Origin: Chitinophaga ginsengisoli
GTDB lineage: Bacteria; Bacteroidota; Bacteroidia; Chitinophagales; Chitinophagaceae
Reading direction: 5' to 3'
Assembly (NCBI RefSeq): GCF_003014595.1
Contig: NZ_PYGK01000010.1
Location: 1 to 64,000, forward strand
Length of the DNA: 64,000 bases
Both the position numbers and the translations under genes were made by a program. Shown piece by piece: positions 26,048 through 34,744 of the stretch. Position 1 is the stretch's first letter. Each line of letters opens with the position of its first letter. A model generated the notes under the pieces. That model saw only the letters and a list, made by a program, of their open reading frames with translations, was not told where the DNA came from and made no database searches.

Positions 26048-26187
26048 AGGTTAGTACTGTAAAGTTGTGACTTCATTTATAAAATAAAAGCTCTGGTTTT
26101 GCTTTTTGATATTTATATTTGGCGATCTGTAAAAAAAAAGAAACAACAACTAAACCACTTAAACGTCAACCACAATATCTCATTAGT

Positions 26188-27684
26188 ATGGGCAAACTTT
26201 TTGTAAAAAAGCCACTCTCCCTGTTATTAACTGAAGCATCCGAATCTGAAAAAGGCCTTAAGCGTACATTAGGGGCAGGATCACTTATAGCTTTGGGAAT
26301 AGGCGCTATCATTGGTGCGGGGCTTTTTGTCAGAACAGCTGCTGCTGCCGGCCAACATGCTGGTCCTGCTGTTACGATCTCCTTCATTATCGCTGCTATT
26401 GGTTGTGCTTTGGCAGGTCTTTGCTATGCTGAGTTTGCCTCTATGATCCCTATTGCCGGTAGTGCTTATACCTACTCTTATGCAACAATGGGTGAATTTA
26501 TCGCCTGGATCATCGGATGGGACCTCGTACTGGAATATGCACTTGGCGCCGCTACAGTAGCTATCGGTTGGTCTCAATACCTGAATAAACTCATTGAAAA
26601 AGTCTTTGGAGCAGCATATATCATACCTTATCAGTGGTCCCACAGCCCGTTTGAGACATCTGATGCAGGTGTACATGGTATTATGAACATTCCTGCTGTC
26701 TTCATATTATTACTGCTCACTTTATTGCTGATCCGTGGTATTGAAGGTTCTGCTATTGTTAATAACATCATCGTTATTACCAAAGTATCCATCGTAATCC
26801 TGTTGATCATCCTGGGCTGGCAGTTCATCAATCCTGCTAACCACACGCCATTCACAATTCCTGCAGATGCTGGTTCTGTTACCATGCACAATGGTAAAGT
26901 GATTAATTACGCCGACTTCTGGTACCATGGTATCCCTGGGGTATTACGAGGTGCCGGCGTGGTGTTCTTTGCATTTATCGGTTTTGATGCGGTATCAACT
27001 GCTGCGCAGGAAACGAAAAATCCAAAGAGGAATATGCCAATAGGTATCCTGGTATCACTGGCCATCTGTACCCTGCTGTACATTCTCTTCTCTTATGTAC
27101 TGACTGGTATCGCTCCATATAAAGACTTCCTGAGACAAGGTGGTGAAGCTTCCGTAGCATATGCAATTGATACTTATATGCACGGATATGGCTGGTTATC
27201 AACTTTTGTAACGGTTGCTATCCTCGCCGGTTTCTCCTCGGTGATCCTGGTGATGCTGTTAGGTCAGACAAGGGTGTTCTACTCTATGTCAAATGATGGC
27301 CTGGTTCCAAAAGTATTCTCTAATCTTCATCCGAAATTCCGTACACCTTACAGATCACAGGCACTGTTCTTCGTATTTGTATCCATTTTTGCGGCGTTCG
27401 TTCCGGATAGCGTAGTAGGTGATATGACCAGTATTGGTACCCTATTCGCCTTCGTATTGGTTTGCTTGGGTGTGATAGTAATGAGAAAGACGAATCCTGA
27501 ATTACAGCGTGCATTCAAAACACCTTGGGTACCATTTGTTCCTATCCTGGGTTCATTATTCTGCCTGACAATGATCGTCAGTCTGGGTATTGAAAACTGG
27601 GCCAGGTTGATTGTTTGGCTGCTGATCGGCTTTGTTATTTACTTCGGTTATAGTGTAAAGAACAGTAAGGCCAGAAAGTTATAA
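26188..27684 (+). CDS. APC-superfamily amino acid permease
   Basis: 498 residues, about 12 membrane helices. LGAGSLIALGIGAIIGAGLFV is the helix-1 signature with the broken GxG helix that binds the amino group; the rest, including FIGFDAVSTAAQETKNPKRNMP, is typical of the cationic amino acid transporter (CAT/YhdG-like) branch. The start MGKLFVKKPLSLLLTEAS (26188) fits the family N-terminus; upstream codons are in a poly-A/lysine stretch. Substrate not determined. Confidence 0.9.
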   Translation: MGKLFVKKPLSLLLTEASESEKGLKRTLGAGSLIALGIGAIIGAGLFVRTAAAAGQHAGPAVTISFIIAAIGCALAGLCYAEFASMIPIAGSAYTYSYATMGEFIAWIIGWDLVLEYALGAATVAIGWSQYLNKLIEKVFGAAYIIPYQWSHSPFETSDAGVHGIMNIPAVFILLLLTLLLIRGIEGSAIVNNIIVITKVSIVILLIILGWQFINPANHTPFTIPADAGSVTMHNGKVINYADFWYHGIPGVLRGAGVVFFAFIGFDAVSTAAQETKNPKRNMPIGILVSLAICTLLYILFSYVLTGIAPYKDFLRQGGEASVAYAIDTYMHGYGWLSTFVTVAILAGFSSVILVMLLGQTRVFYSMSNDGLVPKVFSNLHPKFRTPYRSQALFFVFVSIFAAFVPDSVVGDMTSIGTLFAFVLVCLGVIVMRKTNPELQRAFKTPWVPFVPILGSLFCLTMIVSLGIENWARLIVWLLIGFVIYFGYSVKNSKARKL

Positions 27685-27712
27685 TCAGATAATATTGTTA
27701 CGATATAGATAT

Positions 27713-27762
27713 CAAGGCCGGAATTCATGCTGCTTGTGTAGTCTGAATTTCCGGCCTTGTTG
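27713..27762 (+). terminator. Intrinsic terminator of the permease gene
   Basis: CAAGGCCGGAATTCA pairs with TGAATTTCCGGCCTTG (one bulge) around a 16-nt loop, 28 nt past the stop. Confidence 0.8.
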
Positions 27763-27804
27763 AGTTAAACGGCCGGAGGAGGTCGTTTTTACTATAAAAG
27801 TGAC

Positions 27805-27812
27805 TATTTTTG
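27805..27812 (+). promoter_or_regulatory. -7 box of the yebC-family gene
   Basis: TATTTTTG, 35 nt before the ATG at 27848; TTTTTA upstream is a weak -33 candidate. Confidence 0.5.
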
Positions 27813-27847
27813 CGTCTCGATTTTCTTAATAATTAATTATACCCAAT

Positions 27848-28558
27848 ATGGGAAGAATATTTGAAGTAAGAAAGGCCACCATGTTTGCCAGATGGGACAG
27901 GATGGCCAAACAATTTACCAGGATAGGAAAGGAAATAGCGATCGCTGTGAAACAGGGAGGTCCTGATCCGGATAATAACCCCGCTCTTCGCAGATGTTTT
28001 GCCAACGCCAAAGGTGTTAACATGCCTAAAGACCGTGTAGAAGCGGCCATTAAGCGGGCAATGGGTAAAGATAAGACTGACTATGAAGAAGTTGTATATG
28101 AAGGGTATGCTCCGCATGGCGTTGCAGTAATGGTAGAAACTGCAACAGATAATCCTACCCGTACAGTAGCTAACGTGCGTATGCACTTCAACAAAGAAGG
28201 CGGTAGCCTAGGTAATAGTGGTTCTGTAGGCTTTCTGTTTAACCGTACAGGTGTTTTCAAGATCAAAAACGAAGGACAGAACCTGGAAGATCTGGAACTT
28301 GAACTGATTGATGCCGGCCTGGAAGAAATTGGAGAAGACAGTGAAGGTAATATCGTGTTGCATACGCCATTTACCGAGTTCGGTAATATGTCAAAAGCAC
28401 TGGAAGAGAGAAATATCGTTCCTATCAGTGCGGAATTGCAGCGTATCCCTGCTACAACCGTTGAATTGAACGAAGAGCAGGCGAAGGAAGTGTTGACACT
28501 GATCGACCGCCTGGAGCAGGATGAGGATGTACAACAGGTATTCCATAATCTGCGCTAA
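27848..28558 (+). CDS. YebC/PmpR-family protein
   Basis: 236 residues, three-domain YebC fold. MGRIFEVRKATMFARWDRMAKQFTRIGKEI and NPALRRCFANAKGVNMPKDRVEAAIKRA are conserved; YEGYAPHGVAVMVETATDNPTRTVANVR and GGSLGNSGSVGFLFNR follow. Family members are described as transcriptional regulators and, more recently, as factors easing ribosome stalling. The usual N-terminal AGHSKW block is replaced by GRIFEVRKATMFARW, as in Bacteroidota proteins. Confidence 0.9.
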   Translation: MGRIFEVRKATMFARWDRMAKQFTRIGKEIAIAVKQGGPDPDNNPALRRCFANAKGVNMPKDRVEAAIKRAMGKDKTDYEEVVYEGYAPHGVAVMVETATDNPTRTVANVRMHFNKEGGSLGNSGSVGFLFNRTGVFKIKNEGQNLEDLELELIDAGLEEIGEDSEGNIVLHTPFTEFGNMSKALEERNIVPISAELQRIPATTVELNEEQAKEVLTLIDRLEQDEDVQQVFHNLR

Positions 28559-28575
28559 TACCGGTAATGAGAATA

Positions 28576-28612
28576 AAAGAAATGGCCTTGTCTGAGACAA
28601 GGCCATTTCTTT
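28576..28612 (+). terminator. Intrinsic terminator of the yebC-family gene
   Basis: Perfect AAAGAAATGGCCTTGTCT/AGACAAGGCCATTTCTTT stem with a one-base centre, 17 nt past the stop; also usable from the other strand. Confidence 0.9.
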
Positions 28613-28629
28613 ATCTATGGATTGGTATA

Positions 28630-29339
28630 TTAAAGTACGCGGCTTACTTCGCTTTCGATCACAAGACGTAAGCCTTTGCCGTGAATAGTTTCCAGTTTAA
28701 TGGTATTATCGAGTTTAAAATGCTTGCGTATACGTGTGAGATAAACATCCATGCTACGCCCGGTAAAGAAATCATCATTTCCCCACACACTCAGCAAAAT
28801 GCCTTCCCTTTTTAGTCTCTTATTAGGATTGTCGCAAAGGAACTTCAGCAGTTCGGCTTCTTTGGGCGGCAGGTTAATTGTTTGACAGGTCGGAGGATGG
28901 TAGATTTTGAATTCACTATAGTTAAAGATGAGTGATCCGAGCCTAAAAACAATTTGTTTATCATTTTGCAGCAGACGGCTTCTTTTCATAAAAACATCCA
29001 TTCGGCAGAGCAGTTCTTCCATATTAAATGGCTTCACCAGATAATCATCTCCTCCGCATTCAAAGCCGTTAAGCTTATCCTGCTCCATATATCGCGAAGA
29101 GGTAAAGATGATAGGAATATTATCATTTCTTTCTCTGATCTCTCTTGCCAGTGTGAACCCATCCATACCCGGCATTACGACGTCGAGCAGACAGATATCA
29201 AATGGTCTTTCCTGGAAAGTATTCCAGCCTTCCTCCCCATCTGAACAATGCACAACCAGGTACCCCGCCTTCTCCAGGTGGCTCTTGATAACTTTGGCAA
29301 AAAATGATCATCTTCTACTAACAGAACTCCTGCTTTCAT
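28630..29339 (-). pseudogene. OmpR-type response regulator, 1-nt frameshift
   Basis: The intact reading frame is only the C-terminal 207 residues from 29253, but the preceding DNA encodes the missing receiver start in another frame. From the ATG at 29339 it reads KAGVLLVEDDHF, then the frame is lost in a run of six A (29299-29304 on the plus strand); adding one base restores AKVIKSHLEKAGYLVVHCSDG. Receiver motifs present: LLVEDD, CLLDVVMPGMDGF (phospho-aspartate), TSSRYM, LVKPFNMEELLCR. Then a winged-helix domain with PPKEAELLKFLCDNPNKRLKREGILLSVWG. No kinase gene is adjacent. Confidence 0.8.
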
Positions 29340-29711
29340 AAACGGATTTGGGTTGATGGTTAATTAGAAGTCATTCCTGACACGCCCTAACAAAATGACG
29401 AATTATTAACTATTAACGTGGACTAAATGTTTATCCAATTTAGTTTTATTCTTTTGAATTTTGGCTGCACAACACCTATTATCTTCATCCATTTCGTTCA
29501 TTTCTGACCAAACGAAAAATAAGCATGTCTAATATATTAATTATCATCTACAATAGAAAATAACATTTGGTTAATGTTATTCTCAGGGGTCAACAATACC
29601 CACGTATTAAATAATTATTCAATTATAATTTAATTGATTTATCATGAAAGTATTTCATAATATTTGTATACTGCATTAACATCTTCTTAAACCTACAACT
29701 CATCTAAATGC
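29340..29711. other. Gap before the E1 gene terminator
   Basis: About 370 nt, AT-rich, upstream of the response regulator on the minus strand and therefore holding its promoter. An AATAACATT/AATGTTATT hairpin lies near 29560-29582. No gene or standard TAnnTTTG box recognised. Confidence 0.4.
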
Positions 29712-29741
29712 AAAAACGCAAGGCCGGAAAGCCTTGCGTTT
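29712..29741 (-). terminator. Intrinsic terminator of the E1 gene
   Basis: AAACGCAAGGC/GCCTTGCGTTT stem with a 6-nt loop and a T-tract on the minus strand, 19 nt past the stop. Confidence 0.85.
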
Positions 29742-29760
29742 CACTTTTATAGTTACCTAA

Positions 29761-32160
29761 CTATTCTTCTACCATTTCCATTACTATTCTGATCACATCT
29801 TCCACATTAGGCTTGGAGAAATAGTCACCATCTGAGCCATATGCCGGGCGATGCGCCTGCGCACTCAGCGTTCTTGGTGCAACATCCAGCCATTTGTACC
29901 CGCCCTGCAGCTCCATCACCTGCTGGAACATGTAGGCGGTTCCCCCACCCGGCACATCTTCGTCAACGAAGAGTATCCGATTTGTTTTCTTTAACGACTC
30001 CACAATCTTATGACCAGTATCAAAAGGCAATAATGTCTGAATATCAATCAGTTCACAGGACACCCCCAGTTTTTCCAGTGTCTGCATCGCTTCTTCAATA
30101 ACACGCAGGGTAGATCCGTAAGAAACAATTGTGATGTCTGTGCCTTCATGTATTGTTTCCGGTACGCCTAAAGGTACAGTGAAGCTACCCAGGTTCTGAG
30201 GTAATCTCTCCTTCAGCCTGTAACCGTTGAGGGATTCAATCACCAGCGCAGGTTCGTTAGCCGACAGCAAAGTATTATACATACCTATGGCCTGTACCAT
30301 ATTACGTGGTACGCAAACATTCATGCCTCTTAAAGATCCCAGGATCATACTCATTGGAGAACCGGAATGCCAGATTCCCTCAAGACGATGACCTCTTGTA
30401 CGCACGATGATTGGACAGTACTGGATACCTTTTGTCCGGTATTGCAGACAGGCTACATCGTCACTGAGTGGTTGCAGTCCGTATATCAGATAGTCGAGGT
30501 ATTGTATCTCGGCGATTGGACGAAGTCCTCTCAGTGCCATACCAATCCCCTGCCCCATGATAGTGAGCTCACGTATACCGGTATCAAAGATCCGCTGTGT
30601 GCCATGCTTCTGCTGTAAGCCGGCAAATCCCTGGTTCACGTCTCCTATTTTACCCACATCTTCACCAAATGCGAATACCTTCGGATTATTTTCTATGAGC
30701 TGATCGAAGTACTTATTTAATACCTCATATCCATTTACTGTAGCTGAGTCTTCATTATATACTGCAGGCACCACTGGTACATTCGACACAGCGTTTACAC
30801 CTTCTGCATACAACAAAGAATTGTAATTTTCTCTTTCCCGGCTGAGCAGGTCTTCATAAAACCGTTTCAAAGCATCCATTGCGGGTGCTTTTATCTTCTT
30901 ATGATAAACCAGTATAGTAGATGCCGTTTTAAGTACATCCCGTCTCAGCGGCTCACGGTTTACCTGGAGCTCATGCAGCAGATTATTTACCATCGCGGCA
31001 TCCACTTCCGGCAAAGCAGCTACTGCCTGGCCAAGTGTTAATATCTGCTGTATCTGTTGACGGATAGGCGTAACATATTTCTCCCATGCATTTTTACGTG
31101 CATCCTGTGCTACCGTCTTCGCCTCAGCTTCTATAGATAGCAGAGTGGCTTCATCTGCCAGCGCATTCTCCAGGATCCACTGCCTCATCTGGTAATTACA
31201 GTCGAACTCTTTTTCCCATGCCAACCGCTCTTTGCTCTTATAACGTTCATGAGATCCGCTGGTGGAATGCCCCTGAGGCTGAGTCATTTCCTCAACATGG
31301 AACAACGCCGGTACGTGGGTTTCCCTGATCTTTCTGATACCGGCCTCAAACACTTCACACATGGAGGCGTAATCCCATCCTTTCACATTATATATATCAA
31401 AACCGTTTGAATCTTCTGTTTTACGGAAACCTTCAAGGGCAGCACTGATCGAATCTTTCGTGGTCTGGTATTCGCGCGGGACCGAAATACCGTAGCCATC
31501 ATCCCATACAAAAACTGCTAACGGTACCTGTAGTACCCCCGCGGCATTCATTGTTTCCCAGAAGTGACCTTCAGAAGTAGAAGCATCACCTATGGTAGCA
31601 AAACAAACCTCGTTGCCGTTATTCGACAGCTTCGGGAATTCTTTTAACACTTCAACATCCCTAAAAAGCTTGGATGCAAATGCCAGTCCCAGGGCGCGCG
31701 GCATCTGGGCAGCAGTAGGAGACATATCTGTAGCTGTATTCTTAATTTGCGTAAGGTCCAGCCAATTGCCGTCCTTCCCGAGGTTTGGAGTCGCGAAGTG
31801 GGAATTCATCTGGCGTCCACCTGAAAATGGCTCATTGGCCAGATCAGGATCGGCATACATCTGTGAAAAGAATTGTTCTGGTGTGGCAATACCACTGGCA
31901 AAAGCAAAGGTCTGGTCCCGGTAGTAACCGGAGCGAAAATCGCCCGGTTTGAAATACTTGGCCATAGCGATCTGTGCCACTTCCTTTCCATCTCCAAAAA
32001 TACCAAACTTGGCCTTGCCTGTAAGGACTTCCTTACGGGCCAGCAGACTAACTTCCCTGCTTTCGCAAGCCAGGCGGTAATCATCCAGTACTTCCTTCCG
32101 AAATTCATCGAATGACAACCGGCTTTCCGTATTCATAGTCAGTTCATTGTTTTCTATCAT
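29761..32160 (-). CDS. Fused alpha-beta E1 of a 2-oxoacid dehydrogenase
   Basis: 799 residues. The N-terminal half is an E1-alpha: FKPGDFRSGYYRDQTFAFASG, then the thiamine diphosphate motif region GDASTSEGHFWETMNAAGV. The C-terminal half, from about residue 460 (VNGYEVLNKYFDQLIENNPKVFAFGEDVGKIG), is an E1-beta transketolase-type domain: RIFDTGIRELTIMGQGIGMALRG, AEIQYLDYLIYGLQPLSDDVA, FVDEDVPGGGTAYMFQQV. Closest by eye to branched-chain 2-oxoacid dehydrogenase E1 (decarboxylates 2-oxoisovalerate-type acids to acyl-CoA with E2 and E3). The fused form is common in Bacteroidota. E2 is not adjacent. Start at 32160, with 32136 as alternative. Confidence 0.88.
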   Translation of the reverse strand: MIENNELTMNTESRLSFDEFRKEVLDDYRLACESREVSLLARKEVLTGKAKFGIFGDGKEVAQIAMAKYFKPGDFRSGYYRDQTFAFASGIATPEQFFSQMYADPDLANEPFSGGRQMNSHFATPNLGKDGNWLDLTQIKNTATDMSPTAAQMPRALGLAFASKLFRDVEVLKEFPKLSNNGNEVCFATIGDASTSEGHFWETMNAAGVLQVPLAVFVWDDGYGISVPREYQTTKDSISAALEGFRKTEDSNGFDIYNVKGWDYASMCEVFEAGIRKIRETHVPALFHVEEMTQPQGHSTSGSHERYKSKERLAWEKEFDCNYQMRQWILENALADEATLLSIEAEAKTVAQDARKNAWEKYVTPIRQQIQQILTLGQAVAALPEVDAAMVNNLLHELQVNREPLRRDVLKTASTILVYHKKIKAPAMDALKRFYEDLLSRERENYNSLLYAEGVNAVSNVPVVPAVYNEDSATVNGYEVLNKYFDQLIENNPKVFAFGEDVGKIGDVNQGFAGLQQKHGTQRIFDTGIRELTIMGQGIGMALRGLRPIAEIQYLDYLIYGLQPLSDDVACLQYRTKGIQYCPIIVRTRGHRLEGIWHSGSPMSMILGSLRGMNVCVPRNMVQAIGMYNTLLSANEPALVIESLNGYRLKERLPQNLGSFTVPLGVPETIHEGTDITIVSYGSTLRVIEEAMQTLEKLGVSCELIDIQTLLPFDTGHKIVESLKKTNRILFVDEDVPGGGTAYMFQQVMELQGGYKWLDVAPRTLSAQAHRPAYGSDGDYFSKPNVEDVIRIVMEMVEE

Positions 32161-32177
32161 GCCTCTTGGTTAAAGTA

Positions 32178-32185
32178 CAAAAGTA
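32178..32185 (-). promoter_or_regulatory. -7 box of the E1 gene
   Basis: TACTTTTG on the minus strand, 17 nt upstream of the start codon. Confidence 0.5.
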
Positions 32186-32278
32186 AGGTTAATTATAGTT
32201 AATTATACAGTTGCAAAACGTTTGAAAATGTAACGCGTAAAATAATTTGATTTTTTTTAATAAGATTTTAATAAATTC

Positions 32279-32311
32279 TTTGGTGACACATCAATTTTGG
32301 CTGTAAATTTG
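32279..32311 (+). promoter_or_regulatory. Full Bacteroidota promoter before the DUF1573 gene
   Basis: TTTG at 32279-32282, 21-nt spacer, TAAATTTG at 32304-32311: both boxes at the expected distance, 57 nt before the ATG. The best complete promoter in the window. Confidence 0.75.
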
Positions 32312-32368
32312 TTACTAAGTTAAACGATGATCTATTTTTTAACCAATCGTTTTAAAACCACATTATAC

Positions 32369-32761
32369 ATGAAAAAATTTATCTTATCCCTATTTGCGAG
32401 CATGCTGTTAACCACTGCTCTCTGGGCGCAAACACAGACCGGAAATCCTGTTGACGCTAAAGTAAAATTCAAACAGGAAACTATTGATTTTGGTAAAACT
32501 AAACTGAACAAACCAGTATCAGTTGATTTCGAATTTACCAATACTACAAAAGAACCTGTTTTGATCGAGACAGCACGTGCAAGCTGTGGTTGTACGACTC
32601 CTACCTGGACTAAGGAACCAATCCTGCCAGGTAAGAAGGGTAAAATCACCGCCAACTATTCTGCCAACAGCCTAGGTCAGCAAAACAAAACTGTTTGGGT
32701 AAGGTTAAAAGGTGTTGATCAGGATAAAGAACTGCATCTGACTGGTTCTGTTGAAAACTAA
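32369..32761 (+). CDS. DUF1573 domain protein, secreted
   Basis: 130 residues. The signal peptide ends in TTALWAQ; the mature domain VKFKQETIDFGKTKLNKPVSVDFEFTNTTKEPVLIETARASCGCTTPTWTKEPILPGKKGKI is a DUF1573 immunoglobulin-like module with the conserved SCGCTTP. Widespread in Bacteroidota with no settled function; the cysteine pair may bind metal or a partner. Start at 32369 (MKKFILSLF). Ends at a strong terminator. Confidence 0.88.
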   Translation: MKKFILSLFASMLLTTALWAQTQTGNPVDAKVKFKQETIDFGKTKLNKPVSVDFEFTNTTKEPVLIETARASCGCTTPTWTKEPILPGKKGKITANYSANSLGQQNKTVWVRLKGVDQDKELHLTGSVEN

Positions 32762-32784
32762 TCACTACAGATATTAACCGTCAT

Positions 32785-32820
32785 AAAAAAGCCTTACAGT
32801 TCTAGCTGTAAGGCTTTTTT
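32785..32820 (+). terminator. Intrinsic terminator of the DUF1573 gene
   Basis: AAAAAAGCCTTACAG/CTGTAAGGCTTTTTT, perfect 15-bp stem, 6-nt loop, 23 nt past the stop. Confidence 0.92.
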
Positions 32821-32880
32821 GTTGGGCAACCTGCTGGTTCCACTGAAATTAACTAAGCCTGTAGATCCCCTAATATCCAC

Positions 32881-32888
32881 TACCTTTG
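32881..32888 (+). promoter_or_regulatory. -7 box of the aminotransferase
   Basis: TACCTTTG, 23 nt before the chosen ATG at 32912. Confidence 0.55.
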
Positions 32889-32911
32889 TATACTCAAAAT
32901 CAAGACAATTT

Positions 32912-34138
32912 ATGCCTACCATTAGTAAGAGGGGGGAACAAATGCCACCTTCTCCTATCAGGAAATTGGTTCCTTATGCAGAAGCAGCTAAAAAGAAAGG
33001 AACCAAGGTCTATCACCTCAATATCGGACAACCGGATATTGAAACACCAAAACCAGTATTGGATGCAGTCCGTCACTCCGACTTCACCGTACTTGAGTAC
33101 AGTCATAGTGCAGGAAATGAAAGTTATCGCCGTAAACTGGTTACATACTATGAGCGGTTTGGCATCAAACTGAACCATCAGCAGATCATTGTAACAACAG
33201 GTGGTTCGGAAGCCATTCTCTTCGCTTTTATGGCCTGCCTGGATGCGGGAGATGAAGTACTCGTACCAGAGCCCTTTTATGCCAACTACAATGGTTTTGC
33301 CGTTGAAGCAGGAATACATGTACGGACTATAACATCTAATATAGAAAGTGGATTTGCATTACCGGCCATGGAAGCCTTTGAGAAGGCCATTACTCCGCGG
33401 ACCAAGGCAATCATGATCTGCAATCCTAATAATCCGACAGGCTATCTGTACAGCAAGGAAGAACTTTCCGTGTTGAAGGCACTGTGTCTGAAACATAATC
33501 TCTACCTGTTCTCTGACGAGGCATACAGAGAGTTTTGCTATACCGGGGAACATTTTTCTGCAATGAATCTGGAAGGTCTGGAAGAACACGTTATCCTGAT
33601 GGATACCATCTCCAAACGCTACAGTGCCTGTGGAGGAAGAATTGGTGCCCTTGTCACCAAAAATCAGACAGTGCTCGATGCTGTTATGAAATTTGCCCAA
33701 GCCAGGCTTAGTCCACCTTCATTTGCCCAAATAGCGGGTGAAGCTGCTGTTGACCTACCCCTGGATTATTTTGATAAAATAAAAGCAGAATATCAAAGCC
33801 GCCGTGACGTCCTGGTAAAGATGTTAAATGATATACCAGGCGTATTCTGTCCGAACCCAGGAGGAGCATTCTACGCTATAGCCAGGTTACCTATCGATAA
33901 TGCTGATAGATTCTGTCAGTGGTTACTGGAATCCTTCTCTTATGAACAGCAAACTGTGATGTTGGCTCCTGCCACTGGCTTTTATGCCACCAAAGGGCTC
34001 GGCGCTGATGAAGTGCGATTGGCATATGTACTGAATAAGGAAGATATCCGGAAGGCGATGATTTGTCTTTCTAAAGCACTGGAAGTATACCCAGGACGTA
34101 TTGTTGTCAAGGAAGAAGTACTGGAAAAAGGACATTAA
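32912..34138 (+). CDS. Class I/II PLP aminotransferase
   Basis: 408 residues, aspartate-aminotransferase fold type I. KVYHLNIGQPDIETPKPV opens the fold; TTGGSEAILFAFMACLDAGDEVLVPEPFYANY and MICNPNNPTGYLYSKEEL form the cofactor and substrate sites; SDEAYREFCYTG carries the PLP-contacting aspartate; DTISKRYSACGGRIG holds the Schiff-base lysine; VRLAYVLNKEDI is the C-terminal substrate arginine block. Specificity cannot be read. The start at 32912 (MPTISKRGEQM) places the promoter box just upstream. Confidence 0.88.
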   Translation: MPTISKRGEQMPPSPIRKLVPYAEAAKKKGTKVYHLNIGQPDIETPKPVLDAVRHSDFTVLEYSHSAGNESYRRKLVTYYERFGIKLNHQQIIVTTGGSEAILFAFMACLDAGDEVLVPEPFYANYNGFAVEAGIHVRTITSNIESGFALPAMEAFEKAITPRTKAIMICNPNNPTGYLYSKEELSVLKALCLKHNLYLFSDEAYREFCYTGEHFSAMNLEGLEEHVILMDTISKRYSACGGRIGALVTKNQTVLDAVMKFAQARLSPPSFAQIAGEAAVDLPLDYFDKIKAEYQSRRDVLVKMLNDIPGVFCPNPGGAFYAIARLPIDNADRFCQWLLESFSYEQQTVMLAPATGFYATKGLGADEVRLAYVLNKEDIRKAMICLSKALEVYPGRIVVKEEVLEKGH

Positions 34139-34144
34139 GACAAT

Positions 34145-34197
34145 GCAATAATCATATTAATAATAAATCTATACAATATGATTATTGCTCTTTTTTC
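34145..34197 (+). terminator. Intrinsic terminator of the aminotransferase
   Basis: 14-bp perfect arms GCAATAATCATATT and AATATGATTATTGC, then TCTTTTTTCC; 7 nt past the stop. Confidence 0.88.
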
Positions 34198-34311
34198 CAT
34201 TTTCGCCCCAAAAAGCCCATTTTATTGCATTATAAAAAATAATATATTCAGTTTTTCTTAGCAAAATCTGTTTTTTATAGATGAAAATGTTTTTTTCATC
34301 AGATTTCTTTG

Positions 34312-34319
34312 TATATTTG
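34312..34319 (+). promoter_or_regulatory. Distal -7 box of the intergenic RNA
   Basis: TATATTTG with a GATGAAAA/TTTTCATC palindrome just upstream; no gene follows in frame. Confidence 0.45.
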
Positions 34320-34525
34320 AATCGCGAAAGGCGGCTAAACAGGTGGTGAGAAATGACGGTAGGAAACAGATAACGTGAACCAGTTTAGCATAAAATTAAC
34401 CTTAGTAATTTCATGAAGCATTTTATAATCCTGAACTTTGCTTTGAGTTATTAACAGTTAGAAAAGAATTATCAACTTTTTGTAAAAAAGTTTAAGATAT
34501 ACTAAAACGTTTTAGCTAAATACCT

Positions 34526-34533
34526 TATTTTTG
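34526..34533 (+). promoter_or_regulatory. Proximal -7 box of the intergenic RNA
   Basis: TATTTTTG; with a start near 34540 and the terminator at 34570-34599 it would give an RNA of about 60 nt. Confidence 0.5.
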
Positions 34534-34569
34534 TATCAGTTTTTCATAACGTGGAATTTATAAAGGCAA

Positions 34570-34599
34570 ACGGCTCTGATCACAGAGCCGTATTTTTTT
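34570..34599 (+). terminator. Strong terminator not linked to a protein gene
   Basis: ACGGCTCTG/CAGAGCCGT 9-bp stem, 4-nt loop, then ATTTTTTT. Confidence 0.88.
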
Positions 34600-34691
34600 G
34601 CCCTACACTCAGCAATTCTTTTGATAATCAATATGTTGCATAAAATACAATTCTCCTTTCCCTGCTTTAACCTTTAAAATCACATATAAAT

Positions 34692-34725
34692 AAAAGAGGC
34701 GGCCTGTATCAGGACCGCCTCTTTT
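34692..34725 (-). terminator. Intrinsic terminator of carA
   Basis: AAAAGAGGCGG/CCGCCTCTTTT stem on the minus strand, 19 nt past the stop. Confidence 0.88.
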
Positions 34726-34744
34726 AAATTTATCTGAAGAAGAT

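Larger units (their letters stand above)
34326..34600 (+). ncRNA. Candidate small RNA between the aminotransferase and carA
   Basis: About 600 nt separate the two genes, with no coding frame. The plus strand holds a -7 box at 34312, a closing stem GCTAAACAGGT/ACCAGTTTAGC (about 34333-34391) around a purine-rich interior, a second -7 box (TATTTTTG, 34526-34533), and a strong terminator at 34570-34599. This fits one RNA of about 275 nt, or a short one of about 60 nt from the second promoter. No RNA family recognised. Confidence 0.45.

Noticed and set aside
29253..29253. Start of the response regulator at 29253 as an intact gene
   Set aside because: The product would lack the first receiver strand and aspartate pair, which are encoded directly upstream in another frame.
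32819..32911. Longer aminotransferase start at 32819
   Set aside because: The extra 31 residues overlap a terminator and the promoter box and are not family-like.
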